Source: Gnetum montanum
Taxonomy: Eukaryota > Streptophyta > Gnetopsida > Gnetales > Gnetaceae
Assembly (NCBI GenBank): GCA_015680685.1
Contig: MNCI01006534.1
Span: 220,253 to 280,252, forward strand
Direction: 5' to 3'
Length of the DNA: 60,000 nt
The position numbers and the translations under genes were made by a program. The notes beneath the pieces are model-generated. The model saw only the letters and a program-made list of their open reading frames with translations, was not told where the DNA came from and did not search any database. Below are positions 23,121 through 32,985 of the stretch, piece by piece; the stretch's first letter is position 1; the number at the start of each line of letters is the position of its first letter.

Positions 23121-25523
23121 AGCAACCGATGTCGGTAAAGTCTCAGAACTACACCTCTATCTTCAATGGCATATTTCATGCTTGAGTGCTACCCATGCCA
23201 TTGGTAAATAAGCTGCTCCTGCAAAAACATCATCTGTATACTTTCACTACCTTTGTGGCCATCTTCCCATTATGCCTTGTGCCTTTTTTTCATTTCCACA
23301 ACAGGCCCTGCATTCCATGTCTGTCTTTAGGTCCATCATGAAAGCATTTTTATTCAGCCATCTAGGACACAAGTTCTAAAAGGTTTTCTGGTCTATGCCA
23401 CCTTCAACACCCTCATGGTAGCAGTGGCCTTCCAAACCCTAGTCACAGTTTGGTCACCATAAAAGATAAAATGTTCTTCATGAATCCGCAATGATTGAAA
23501 TAGAAATTTATTATTATTTATGCCCTAAGGCATTCCTTGCCTTGGATATTTTTCCTCTTCCAATTTTGCTACGATTTCTTGTTGATACAATTTCAACCAT
23601 TTTTCCTTTATTTTGATTCATGAATCCATTGTTAACATAGAACCTTAAGTTTTAAAAGCTTTTTCTTCCCAATTGTAGGGCTTGTGCATAATTTTCCCCA
23701 AATACTAGGCTTCGAAATATTTTATCTTTATTTTTTTATTTTCCTTTGATCATATTGGATTGATCTTTCCCTCAGAACTATTATCATCATCTAAGCAACC
23801 TTGATAATTGTATTGATAATCTATCATTTATCAACAATTCTAAATGGAAGAATTTTTAACATTATCTCTATTTTTTTAAGGCAACAACATCTTTAAAATG
23901 CTAAAATATCAAACACTTGATAGGCTTGTGCAAAACCATTGTGTATAGGGAATAAAATACTTTGTGCATTTCAGTTACAAACATGAATTCCAACATGAGA
24001 TTTCATAACATTTTCACAGGAAAAATACAAATTTTGCAACCTTTGGCTTGTCATTAAGCTTTTATTAATTCCATAATCTAAGCCTTTATTTTTTTTGCCT
24101 TGAAATTATAGATACTTAAGCCTGAAATGTGCAACCTTGAGGATACCCCCCATTCATTTTCTCCTTAACACTGTTCATGATTTAACCATGCCTCATATTA
24201 TTGCACTCAAGTAAATAATCTAACTCTTTATGTACTAGCATTTTTTCTTCTAATCACCAATAGAAACTACATTGGGCAATTTAGTCTTCATCATGATTTT
24301 ATAAATAAAACACTACTCCATTAAATGGTGTAAATGTAACAACATTTCTCACCCTTCCTTTTTTTTAGCCTAGCTAAGAAACATAAACCTTATTAGAAAC
24401 TTTTTATTTTACATAGAAATGAAAATCTTTTTTTAAAAAAACTTCCATCAAACTTAATGTTTGATGAAATAAAAACCACATTCCTAATAAAACTTAGGAA
24501 ACTATACAATATAACCCCATACAAACTATTCTATAAGTGGGAAAAGAATAGTTAAAGTGACTCTTTTTGGGATTCTCATATTGTGAATCCTCTCACATGT
24601 GATTTAGTAGTGATGAATGCTATTCTTTCCTCTTCTTGCCTAGTTGAAGCCTCAACTTGGTCTTCACCTTTGTCTTCAACAACTATCTTTGCTTTTTTTG
24701 CATTCAACTCCTTAGCTGCTAAATTTTGAGGTTCTTCCCAACTAGTTGCTTCTATGTCTTGGAACATGAAAGTCTCTCCGCAAGAATCATCTTTACTAGG
24801 CTTTCTTTGATATTTAGCTTGGGTGGTGCATTCATGAAAGTTTCCCCAAACATTAGAATGTATAGAAAGTTCACTAGTGAGAAATCTAAACTCATCTGAA
24901 AGCCAAAGTAAGAAAGGGCTTTCAATAGATGCCCCACAAGCTGTTGCCTTACAATAGGCTCTTAAGACATGTTGTGGGTAGAATCTTGTAACATATGGAA
25001 TAAAAGGCCCTCTTGTTGCCCTCATTCCAAGGACCATCTTTCTACCTCACACTTAAACACTTCACTTACTTTTCACTTAAACCTTGAATTGAGAAATGAT
25101 GCATTACTAAGCAATTCTCATCTCCTTATAATGTGTAAGGTAAATTTAAAATTCCCACAAACTCTACTAACCAACTTTTCCATTTAACCAAAATTTATTA
25201 TATTTCCATCATCATACAGTTGGCTAATTTAAATTCCACCTTTTGGTTGTTGAAATTAATTCACCACTATGTAGTTGTCTAACCATCACTCCCACTTACA
25301 CTCATCACAAGTAATGATTACTTGGGATAATATAAGTTTAATATTTAAACTAACACTTTAAATTAAATATTTGTAAACTAATACTTTAACATATACATGT
25401 TTTATAATATTATGTAGACTCGTCTAAGCATATGTATAAGATATGTATGTTATGGTTCAATATTTTATAAGTCTATATATATACTATTTATTAAAAGTTT
25501 ATTGCTTACTACTATGTATACTA

Positions 25524-25560
<37 letters not shown>

Positions 25561-25677
25561 AGTTGTGGGCAGTTTTCCAAAATAATGTTTTATATGTAAA
25601 AAATTATACAGAAACTACAATTCTATCCCATCTAGCGTTGATAACTTGTATGTATCTTTTGATAATTATTTCTTGAT
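23121..25677 (-). other. 3' untranslated region between integrase and 3' LTR
   Basis: About 2.5 kb lie between the integrase end and the polypurine tract, unusually long. Apart from the open frame at 24576-25037 I see no coding similarity. A (TA)n run lies at 25529-25557, close to the end of integrase. Confidence 0.5.
24576..25037 (-). CDS. Unknown ORF downstream of integrase (153 codons)
   Basis: An uninterrupted minus-strand frame in an element whose other genes are full of stops. The N-terminal half contains 'MRATRGPFIPYVTRFYPQH' and 'LSDEFRFLTSELSIHSN'; the C-terminal half is charged (Lys, Glu, Gln rich, 'EDKGEDQVEAS'). There is no signal peptide or membrane segment, which argues against an envelope-like protein, although that is the position of env-like and extra ORFs in Athila/Tat elements. 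I do not recognise a family. It could equally be a captured host fragment or the 3' end of a longer decayed ORF, since the text upstream of 25037 lacks a clear promoter. Confidence 0.4.
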   Translation of the reverse strand: MVLGMRATRGPFIPYVTRFYPQHVLRAYCKATACGASIESPFLLWLSDEFRFLTSELSIHSNVWGNFHECTTQAKYQRKPSKDDSCGETFMFQDIEATSWEEPQNLAAKELNAKKAKIVVEDKGEDQVEASTRQEEERIAFITTKSHVRGFTI

Positions 25678-26690
25678 CTAAAATGGACCAATCCATATTG
25701 TTGAAAACTTACTTGGTTTCTTCATGTCCCATAATAATACCAAATTACTGACTTTAAAAGTTCTTTTTAGAGACTTTCTATCAAACCACCTTTTAACTTG
25801 AAAAGCATTCTTTAATAAATTATCCTTAGCTCTATCCATTTCAGCTTGTCTTTTGATGAGCAAAGTCATGAAACTTCTCACTATATTTTTGCACAAAATC
25901 CAAGGCTGAACTTATAATCTTGTTCATAATTCTAGTAGGTAAACTATAGATTAGGTTATAAGCTAACATGCCAATAGCCTTCTTAAATTTGATACAGTCA
26001 GTCCAGAATGCAGATTGCAAGTCATGGATCCAATTTCTTAGATTCTCATCCATCAACTTCTTAATATAGGAAATAATCTTTTTATTTATAGATTCAGCTA
26101 AGCCATTCACTTGAGGATAATAATTTGAAGAAGAAAATAGAAAAATGGATTTTTTCAATGCCAATGTTATAAATTCTTCAGATTGAAAAGTAGGTCCATT
26201 ATGAGATACCAACACTTCAGGTAGACCAAAATGACTTAGAATCTAATCTTCCAAAAACTTAATCACGTTTGATCCTAAACTTTTCCTTAGAGCCTTTGCT
26301 TTAGACCATTTGGTAAAGTAATCAGTAGTTATGAGAATAAACTTATGCTCGACTCTTGAAGGAGTAATTGTATCAATAAAATCTAAGCCCCATTGTTGAA
26401 AAGGTCTATTTATTGGTTTTAAGGGAACTCTAGCCTTTTTGATTTTTAGTCCATGAATTTGACATTTCTAACATCTTTCAATTTTCAAATTAATATCTTG
26501 ATATATACTAGGCCAATAAAAACCATAGCAAAGTATATGTTGCATAGTGAACTTAGGAGATTCATAAAACAAATTAGAATGATCATGGAATTGTTCTATA
26601 ATAGGATCAACTTGGTTATTGCGAACACATTTTAACAAAACCCCTCTAAAATCCTTTTTGTATAACATTCCATCTTTAACCATGAATTTA
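25678..26690 (-). pseudogene. Integrase of the Tat-like element
   Basis: Retroviral-type integrase that would join element cDNA to host DNA. The zinc-binding N-terminal region (H...H...C...C) lies at about 26683-26455 ('QFHDH', 'CYGFYWPS', 'KCQIHG'). The core starts with 'FQQWGLDFI' and 'TTDYFTKW' (first catalytic Asp). The second catalytic position reads VSHNGPTF, so the Asp is now His. The glutamate is kept in 'NGLAESINKKI' (about 26090). The C-terminal 'LVLLWDMKKPSKF...WIGPF' is the GPY/F-type barrel. One stop occurs before 26220 and one near 25841-25900 with a frame change. The His substitution alone would kill catalysis. Confidence 0.85.
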
Positions 26691-26959
26691 TTTGCTCTTT
26701 TAAAGAAAGCTCTCTTCTAACTTACAATTAAGTTTTTGAACCTTTTTTATATCAAGGAACTTTAGAATTTTGTGAAACCAATTTCCCTCATGAGTCTTAA
26801 GCATACATACTTCATCTTATCTAGACATTAACTTGGCTAATCCCATTTGTTTAATGGTTTTGCATATTTCCAACGAAAATTTGAAACCTTGAAGCTTTAT
26901 GAGCCACTATCTTCTTTTTAATCCAATCTCATTTTGGGCTAAGAATTATTTAACCATAA

Positions 26960-27430
26960 ACTCTATTACCATAATATGAACTAATGAGCTTTCCAAGTAA
27001 TATTTCAAATGCTGAAGTGCTTTTATGACTGCAAATGTCTATTTCTCTAATTCTAAATAATTTAGCTCTAACCCTTTCAATTGATATCCAAAAAATCCAA
27101 TCAGTTCATCTTGACCTTCATCTTTTTGAGTTAAAATAGTAGCAATCAAATCATTTGAAGCAAAATCATATAACCAAAAGTCTTCTTTCAATTTTAGCTC
27201 TACCAATTAAGGAGCTTCTTGAATAGCCTTTTTAATTTCTACTAAGGCTCTCCTTGATTTTGGTGTTTGCTCTACTAGGACATCTTTCTTTAGAATATGC
27301 ATCAAAGATTTAGTAATTTCAGTGAATCCAGGGAAAAATTTCTTAACAAAATTTATCTTTCCAAAGAAAGATACAAGAGACTTCTTACTTATAGGATGGT
27401 TGATATTTTGTACTATTTGAATTCGGGAAT
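26960..27430 (-). pseudogene. Gypsy-type RNase H-like (tether) domain after RT
   Basis: Follows the RT connection region ('LVSFFGKINFVKKFFPGF', about 27390-27330). Motifs are 'FWLYDFASNDLIATIL' (about 27180), 'LELNYLELEKQTFAVIKAL' (about 27080-27030) and 'HLKYYL'. The catalytic Asp of the usual 'TDAS' motif is not in place: the text reads FAS. The domain may already have been a non-catalytic connection domain in this lineage, with RNase H activity supplied by the other domain upstream of RT. Stops separate it from integrase. Confidence 0.7.
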
Positions 27431-28045
27431 TATCTATAGCAATTCCTTTTTGATACATTTAACCCCAAAGATACATTTCTTAGGATTTAATGAAATACTA
27501 TACTTACAACATCTATCAAAAACTTGTTGAAGATGAATATTATGATCTTCCTTCCTTTTCAAAAAGATAGTGATATCATCCAAATAAACAACAACAAACT
27601 CCCCTATTAAACCTTTAAAGGTTAAATCCATTATTCTTTGAAAAGTAGCTCTAGCATTTGACAATCCAAATGGCATTCTTTGGTAAGCAAAAGTTCCCCA
27701 TTTGATGATAAATATTATTTTATATCTGTAATCTTTATTTATCATGATCTGATTATAGCCTAAAAAACCATCTAGGAAAAAATATACTTCACAACCTAAC
27801 ACTTTAATCAACATCTCAACAATTCTAAGAAGTGGATATTTATCTTTTCCTGAAGCTTCATTCAAATTTCTAAAATATACACAAAGTCTAATATCACCAT
27901 TCTTCTTTCTTACTGGCACAAAGTTAGCAAGCCATGTTGAATATCGAATAGGATATATGATTTGGGCTTGTAATAACTTCTTGATCTCAGCTTCCATAGC
28001 TGGCTCAAATGATGGATTGAATTTCCTTTATTTTTGTTTTACTTT
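27430..28045 (-). pseudogene. Reverse transcriptase of the Tat-like element
   Basis: An open stretch of 187 codons (27997-27434) holds most of the RT fingers and palm: 'IKKLLQAQIIYPIRYSTWLA', 'VPVRKKNGDIRLCVYFRNLN', 'FFLDGFLGYNQI' (motif A Asp), 'MPFGLSNARATFQRIMD' and the catalytic YLDDI (about 27585-27571). The active site is intact. The frame breaks just after 'LNPKKCIFGV'. The lineage assignment (Tat-like within Athila/Tat Gypsy) rests on the 'WLANFVPV' and 'GYNQI' text and on the two-RNase-H layout. Confidence 0.9.
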
Positions 28046-28559
28046 CTTACAGTTGTTTATCAAAGGAATTTTATGTGTAATCACATTTGGTCTAAAGGTT
28101 TTAAGATCATCATAAGACTAAGTAAAATTTTTTCAATTATTTTTCAAAAAAAAATTTCAATTATTTTTCAAGAGTAATAATAATTTTTTCTTGAAAACTG
28201 AATCCTTTTCATTTGTGACATTTAACAACTTTGGTATCTCAATAGATCCAAAATTCACTGCTTCATAAGCTTGATCATTTGGATTCTGTATATCTTTTCC
28301 AGTAAGCAATTTTTTTGTTAAACTCATGTTCATAATCAATCACCTTTTTTGGGAATAGAATTTATCTTAAACCTCAACATTGTTTCAAGTATGATTTGAC
28401 TTTTGAATTCTTGTTTATTTCTTAAGAATCTAGGCAATTGATCATCATCTTTGAATACTTGTAAATGCTTTATGTTATCTAGTACTAATGGCTGATGTTT
28501 TTTCTCGATCTTTACTCCTCCATAACCTTCTATTTTTTCCCATCTAATGTTGATGGGTC

Positions 28560-29107
28560 TTTTGCTAAATCATCTGTTATATAATTATCTTTTCTACCTA
28601 TATGTTCTATTTGGTAGTGATGAAACTGATCCAACATTTTGTAGACAAGATATTCACAAGGTTGCAAGAATGAGCTTTTTACTAAATAATCACCTTTAAT
28701 CTATTCACAAACTAATCTTGAGTCTTCTTTTATGGTGATTATCTTGATTCCTTTTTCAATGTTATTTTAATTCCAATACTCAGAGCTTCATATTCAACCT
28801 TGTTGTTAGTATAAGAAAAAGATAAAGGAATTCCTTTGAATATTTTTGGGAAATCATCTTTTACTAGAACTACTCCAACTCCTACAACTTTCGAGTTACA
28901 AGAACCATCAAAGTATAGTTCCCATTTACTCTCATCTTGAGATTCTTCTTTCTCCAAGTTATCAAATTCTCGACATATGCAAATTCTAGTTTCAAAAGCT
29001 CTTGTTTCAATGACTTTATTCTTCCCTTTCAAAGCAATGTTTTCATTCATTAAAGATTCATTGTTTATGTATATTTGATTCGACTCCCCTTTCCAAGGTA
29101 TCCACAT
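28560..29107 (-). pseudogene. Second (archaeal-type) RNase H, placed before RT
   Basis: On the minus strand 'KWELYFDGSCNSKVVGVGVVLV' (about 28930-28860) is followed by 'NNKVEYEAL', then after one stop 'KEDSRLVCE', and near the end 'HIGRKDNYITDDLAK' (about 28590). These supply the Asp, Glu, Asp and final Asp of a ribonuclease H fold, so all four catalytic positions are present. The GVGVVL and NNxxEYEAL text is that of the additional archaeal-like RNase H of plant Tat elements. Between it and RT, 'VLDNIKHLQVFKDD' forms a linker. Two stops interrupt it. Position is the notable point: it lies between protease and RT instead of after the Gypsy RNase H. Confidence 0.75.
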
Positions 29108-29254
29108 ATGAGAATAATCTACTAATATATAAATACAGAAATTCTTACTCTAACTTCTATTCAACAAAAGACAATGTAAATCTAGTATGTCTGCCACTTG
29201 AATAGTTACTCTACTTTTTATATGGAGTTTAGAAGCGATTTCCATTAACACATT

Positions 29255-29672
29255 GAGTAACTATCCTACAATCTTCACTCTACTTTTGTCGACTTGAATA
29301 GTCTTTTTATTTGATCTTTCGGGAATTAAACCAAGTTTTTTGCATATAGATAATGACATGATAGTAGATGTAGCTCCAAAATCAATTAGATATTTATGAA
29401 GATATTTGTCCTTTAACTTCATTGTAAAAAAAAAAAGGAACTTCCTTATCAGCAGTACAATCATAACTAGTTTTTGATATCTTATCAAAGTTGGACACAT
29501 ATCTTAGCTCCAATTCTCCAACTCTCCTTTTACCTTTAATAAACTCTAAAGCTTTTCTTTGTTGATCTCCTATATATAGCAATTCATATATGCTAATATT
29601 TGCCTTGACATGTTTCAAATCTTCAATCAAATCATATTCTCTCTCTCCATAAAACCTAGTTTCTTCACCCAT
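29255..29672 (-). pseudogene. Aspartic protease of the Tat-like element
   Basis: Pepsin-like retroelement protease that would cut the Gag-Pol polyprotein. 'YLIDFGATSTIMS' (about 29395-29355) is the active-site loop; the usual DSGA reads DFGA, a one-base Ser-to-Phe change. 'CKKLGLIPE' follows. The end of gag lies just upstream (29672-29500). After 'VKIVG' the frame stops and continues in broken form towards the RNase H. Confidence 0.7.
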
Positions 29673-29679
29673 TTATTAA

Positions 29680-30860
29680 AAGATTAATTTTAAGTACTTT
29701 GGTCTAGTTGATCTTCTTTACTTTTATTCTTCTCTCTTCTACTTAGTTCAAAAACCCTTCTCTCAGTAGATGGATCAAAAATAATGTTTGGAGGCCTAGA
29801 AGTAGTTAATCTTTCTTTTGATCATAGATTATATCCATTTTCCTCATTGATATTATACTCTTCATCTAAGGATATATCCTCTTCAGAACCTGATAAAGAA
29901 GAGGTATCACTAGATCCATTTTTAGAAGATTTACTTGCATAATGAACACTAGATAGCTCATTATCTGATTCGATATCAATGAAGTTAGAAATAACAAGAT
30001 CACTTTCATCCTCATCTTCTATTAACTTAGTATATTGATGCTTATACTTTCTACTTTTCTTTTCCTCCTTGATTTTAACTTTTGCCAAAGATTTTTCTAG
30101 TTTCACTATTTTGTTGGACAAGTATCTCATCAACTATCCTTTTTCAAATTCTTTGCTTTTAGACTCTTGCTCTACCTTAACATGAGATGTTCCTGATAAT
30201 GCTTTAAGTTAAGCAAAATCTTGCACAGGAATCATCATTTTCTCTTCTCTTTTTTGAATTGTAATAATCTCTTCATGATTCAAGTATAATTGTTTTTCTA
30301 ACTATATAGCTTCACTAAAGTAATCATTTAGTGTTAGCAAGTTTGGAGTTCTTCTCAACCAGATTGAAATATTAGCATTCACAACTGTAAGATAAGTATC
30401 TCTAAGCACTTCATCTGATGGTCTATATTGCCTTTGAAAGAACTCACAAATTCTTTGAAACTTAGTTAAAATCTCTAATAGACTCCTTAACTCCTTGCTT
30501 AGCTTGTACTAACCCATAGTATAGTTGTTGTTGATTCAATTGATTAGCAAACTAGGCCAAGAAAATATTTTTCATATCATCCCAACTTGTAATTCTATTG
30601 CTTAGCAAGTTTGAATACCAGATTTGAGCCATATCTTCTAAATTTGCTACAAACAACCTACAAGCTTAATCTTGATGTTGAATATTTGCATAAGCTAAAG
30701 CTAACTCAAATAGATGGATGTATTCTTTAGCTAAGTAAGCTTTTCCAAGAATAAAAGGCTTAGGAAAATATTTATAAACTACCTTAGAAATATCATTGTA
30801 GTTTAGAAATCCTAATGGTATAACTCTTTGCCAAGGATTTGCCATCCCATTAGAATCCAT
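29680..30860 (-). pseudogene. Gag of the Tat-like element
   Basis: Begins at an ATG at 30860 (MDSNGMANPWQRV), 338 bp inside the LTR. Capsid-type text 'ACRLFVANLEDMAQIWYSNL' (about 30660-30600) and 'SWDDMKNIFLA' is the Retrotrans_gag fold. A lysine/acidic region with serine runs fills 30133-29822 ('SSKNGSSDTSSLSGSEED'). I see no CCHC knuckle. Stops occur about every 60-100 bp in the middle third. Confidence 0.7.
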
Positions 30861-31197
30861 TTTGATTGTTGGACTCTTATACCTTTTTCTCCTTCTCTTA
30901 TAGACTAATAAACCAAATAGAAGAGGTGATCTTCTTATCCTTCTATTCTTTACTCCACTACTTGTTCCAAACTCAAAAATCTTTTTTATTCTTCTTCTAA
31001 TGAATAATCAGTCTTATAATCAAGAATTCTTTAGCACTTTTGAAATATTCCAAACTATCAATATGTTCGGTCATTAACTAAAAATAGTATCTAATTTGTA
31101 AGCCTTACTAGCAAAAAAAATTGTTGGTGTGCTAGGACTATCAAGCTTATGAACATAAAGGACAAATTTTCAACCCTCTTTCTAGCACTAAAAGAAC

Positions 31198-31858
31198 TAT
31201 TGGCAATTGTTTAGGACTGGACCACCAACATTGAATGGCCTTCAAGTTTCATGGCCTTAGGAAATTCACAGGATCGAAGATGTTCTTCAAACAAGGTTTA
31301 TGTGCTTACTAGTCTCTAGTAACACTAAGGCCCAGATACCTCCAAATAGACTCAGTAGTTATAAAACAAACTAATCGTGAGTATGTGTTTGTTGTTGCAA
31401 ATGTTGAAATCATTAGGTTGTGTATAAAATTGTAATCGACTATCATAAAAGAGATTCGGGTAACTTTGTCAAATACTATGAGTTGTTGAAGTTTCCTATT
31501 TTGTTCAACTACATAGTCTATATCATACTATAATACGCTATGTGTAGCAAATTAAATTTTGCAAAAACATTTGAGCACAATTCTACCAATCTACTCATAA
31601 TTTCCCCCAAAGAGAAAATTCCATAAGAAAACTAGAAATAGAGCGAGATTCAATGGACTTGGAAAAAGAAAGAAGATTTGCATAAAATCTCAAATATTTA
31701 AGCAAGATAAATTAACATAATAAAACACTTCAGAATAAATCTATTCCAGTTCAATCTAACTACGAATTGTCCAAACCTTTTGAGCTCAACAAGCAATTTC
31801 CTAAAGACAATCTTATTATAATATCAAAAATGTTGTGTAAACAACAAAGTATTGAATA
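31198..31858 (-). repeat. 5' LTR of the Tat-like element, truncated
   Basis: Aligns with 21195-21840 (for example 'TATAAAATTGTAATCG', 'CTATCATAAAAGAGATT', 'AACATTTGAGCACAATT'). It begins TATTGGCAA where the partner has TGTTGGCAA, so the terminal TG is mutated. Alignment stops near 31858 and the outer two thirds of the LTR, including the promoter, are gone. Confidence 0.8.
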
Positions 31859-32170
31859 CAACAAGTGGGATTGAATACTCATTACCTTAGGCTAGATTAG
31901 ATTTTACTTAATACACATTAGATTAGTTAGATTAATTTTCTATATCTTAATATTATTTAATAATGGCCAAAGCATCATCACTATATTGTGCCTTGGCTAT
32001 ACTTAACCATATGCATTAGGGACCACTATAATATAGTTGGGAATACGATGACTTGTAATTAGCTATCAACCATAAAGAAATCATGCTAATGTAGTCCATG
32101 AATTATGACATGGTCTCTCACGACGCTTGTAGATCGTATGGTTAGGTTTTGGAAGTACTTTCTTGCTCAT
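31859..32170. other. Spacer between two truncated elements
   Basis: About 310 bp of AT-rich sequence without similarity to the Copia LTR or to either neighbouring element. It replaces the expected right half of the Tat-like LTR and the rest of the Copia LTR, so at least one deletion or further insertion happened here. Confidence 0.5.
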
Positions 32171-32968
32171 TGATGAGTGGCAAGGTACCCCTACACTCAA
32201 GCATACGAATACAAGCGTCTCAAGCACGATCCGGTCGAACTCCAAGGACTAAGTGCTTACACACCTTAATGGAACACTTAAGGTTAATCAATCGTTGTCT
32301 TCCCAAACTTACTTGTATTGTCATGGTTGTATGGTTAAGTAAGCTTGAGGTATATGATTTTTATATCTTTTATCTTTTTAATTTCTTAGGCTAATAAGGG
32401 AAGGTGAAGAGAACGAAGTGACTAACTTTCCTTAACTATTCACTAACTAAGTTCTAATTGTCCTAGCATTAGTATCCGTTCCCACTTGTTGCACACACCC
32501 TGAACTAGTGCAACACTGCTGGGATTACCAAACGCTACTCGTTACTAGGTTACCAAGCATTACACACGTACTCGAAGCGGTCGTACTGAGTGCACTTAAC
32601 TAGGAGAGTCAAGGGTTGAGAGAGATTAATTATCTAGGAAAGCATTTAAACATTTAACAATAATTAATTCCTATTTAGCTTTGTCCACATGCTGCAAGGT
32701 TTATCAGAAAGTTCATCTTTATTGCTATACACAAATGTGTGCTTAGGTACAATTTGCTCGAATAAAGATCCGTTCACTTTAAGACTCCTAGTGCGGGCAC
32801 ATGGAAATTATTCTAACTCTGGAATGGTAAAACTGCTATAGTTTGGCTAAGGGTCTAAGTCTATGTGTCTAGAATAGGGAAAGCTGCCTCTTATTTATAG
32901 ACATTGCGGCAGGCTGTGATATCGTGTACGTGATATCGCGGGGGCGGACATGATATCGCAGCTCATCA
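32171..32968 (-). repeat. 3' LTR of family A copy c (798 bp)
   Basis: Plus strand starts TGATGAGTGGCAAGGTACCC and ends GCAGCTCATCA; the 7-bp inverted ends TGATGAG/CTCATCA are perfect. A purine tract lies directly to its right on the minus strand, so it is a 3' LTR. The TATA complement is at 32891-32900 and the poly(A)-signal complement (CTTTATTG) near 32726. Three GATATC palindromes lie in its U3 at 32918, 32932 and 32952. Confidence 0.9.
32891..32957 (-). promoter_or_regulatory. LTR promoter: TATA box and three GATATC palindromes
   Basis: CTATAAATAA at 32900-32891 on the minus strand, with GATATC at 32918-32923, 32932-32937 and 32952-32957 just upstream. The whole U3 is only about 70 bp long, so these palindromes are the main candidate regulatory sites. 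Confidence 0.55.
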
Positions 32969-32985
32969 TACCCCCATGACTGAAT
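32969..32985 (-). other. Polypurine tract of family A copy c
   Basis: The minus strand reads CAGTCATGGGGGTA directly before the LTR start TGATGAG. The same tract stands before the LTR at 43223. Confidence 0.75.

Larger units (their letters stand above)
21195..31858 (-). mobile_element. Tat-like Gypsy element with two RNase H domains
   Basis: Minus-strand LTR retrotransposon of about 10.7 kb. Order along its own strand: truncated 5' LTR (31198-31858), gag (30860-29680), protease (29500-29261), first RNase H (about 28990-28560), reverse transcriptase (about 28040-27430), second RNase H-like domain (about 27200-27000), integrase (about 26690-25680), a 3' region with an unknown ORF (25037-24576), polypurine tract and 3' LTR (21195-23108). 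It sits inside the Copia 3' LTR. All domains carry stops, so the copy is dead. Confidence 0.85.

Noticed and set aside
24576-25037. Envelope protein
   Set aside because: The position fits, but there is no signal peptide, no membrane anchor and no cysteine pattern, so only an unknown ORF is claimed.
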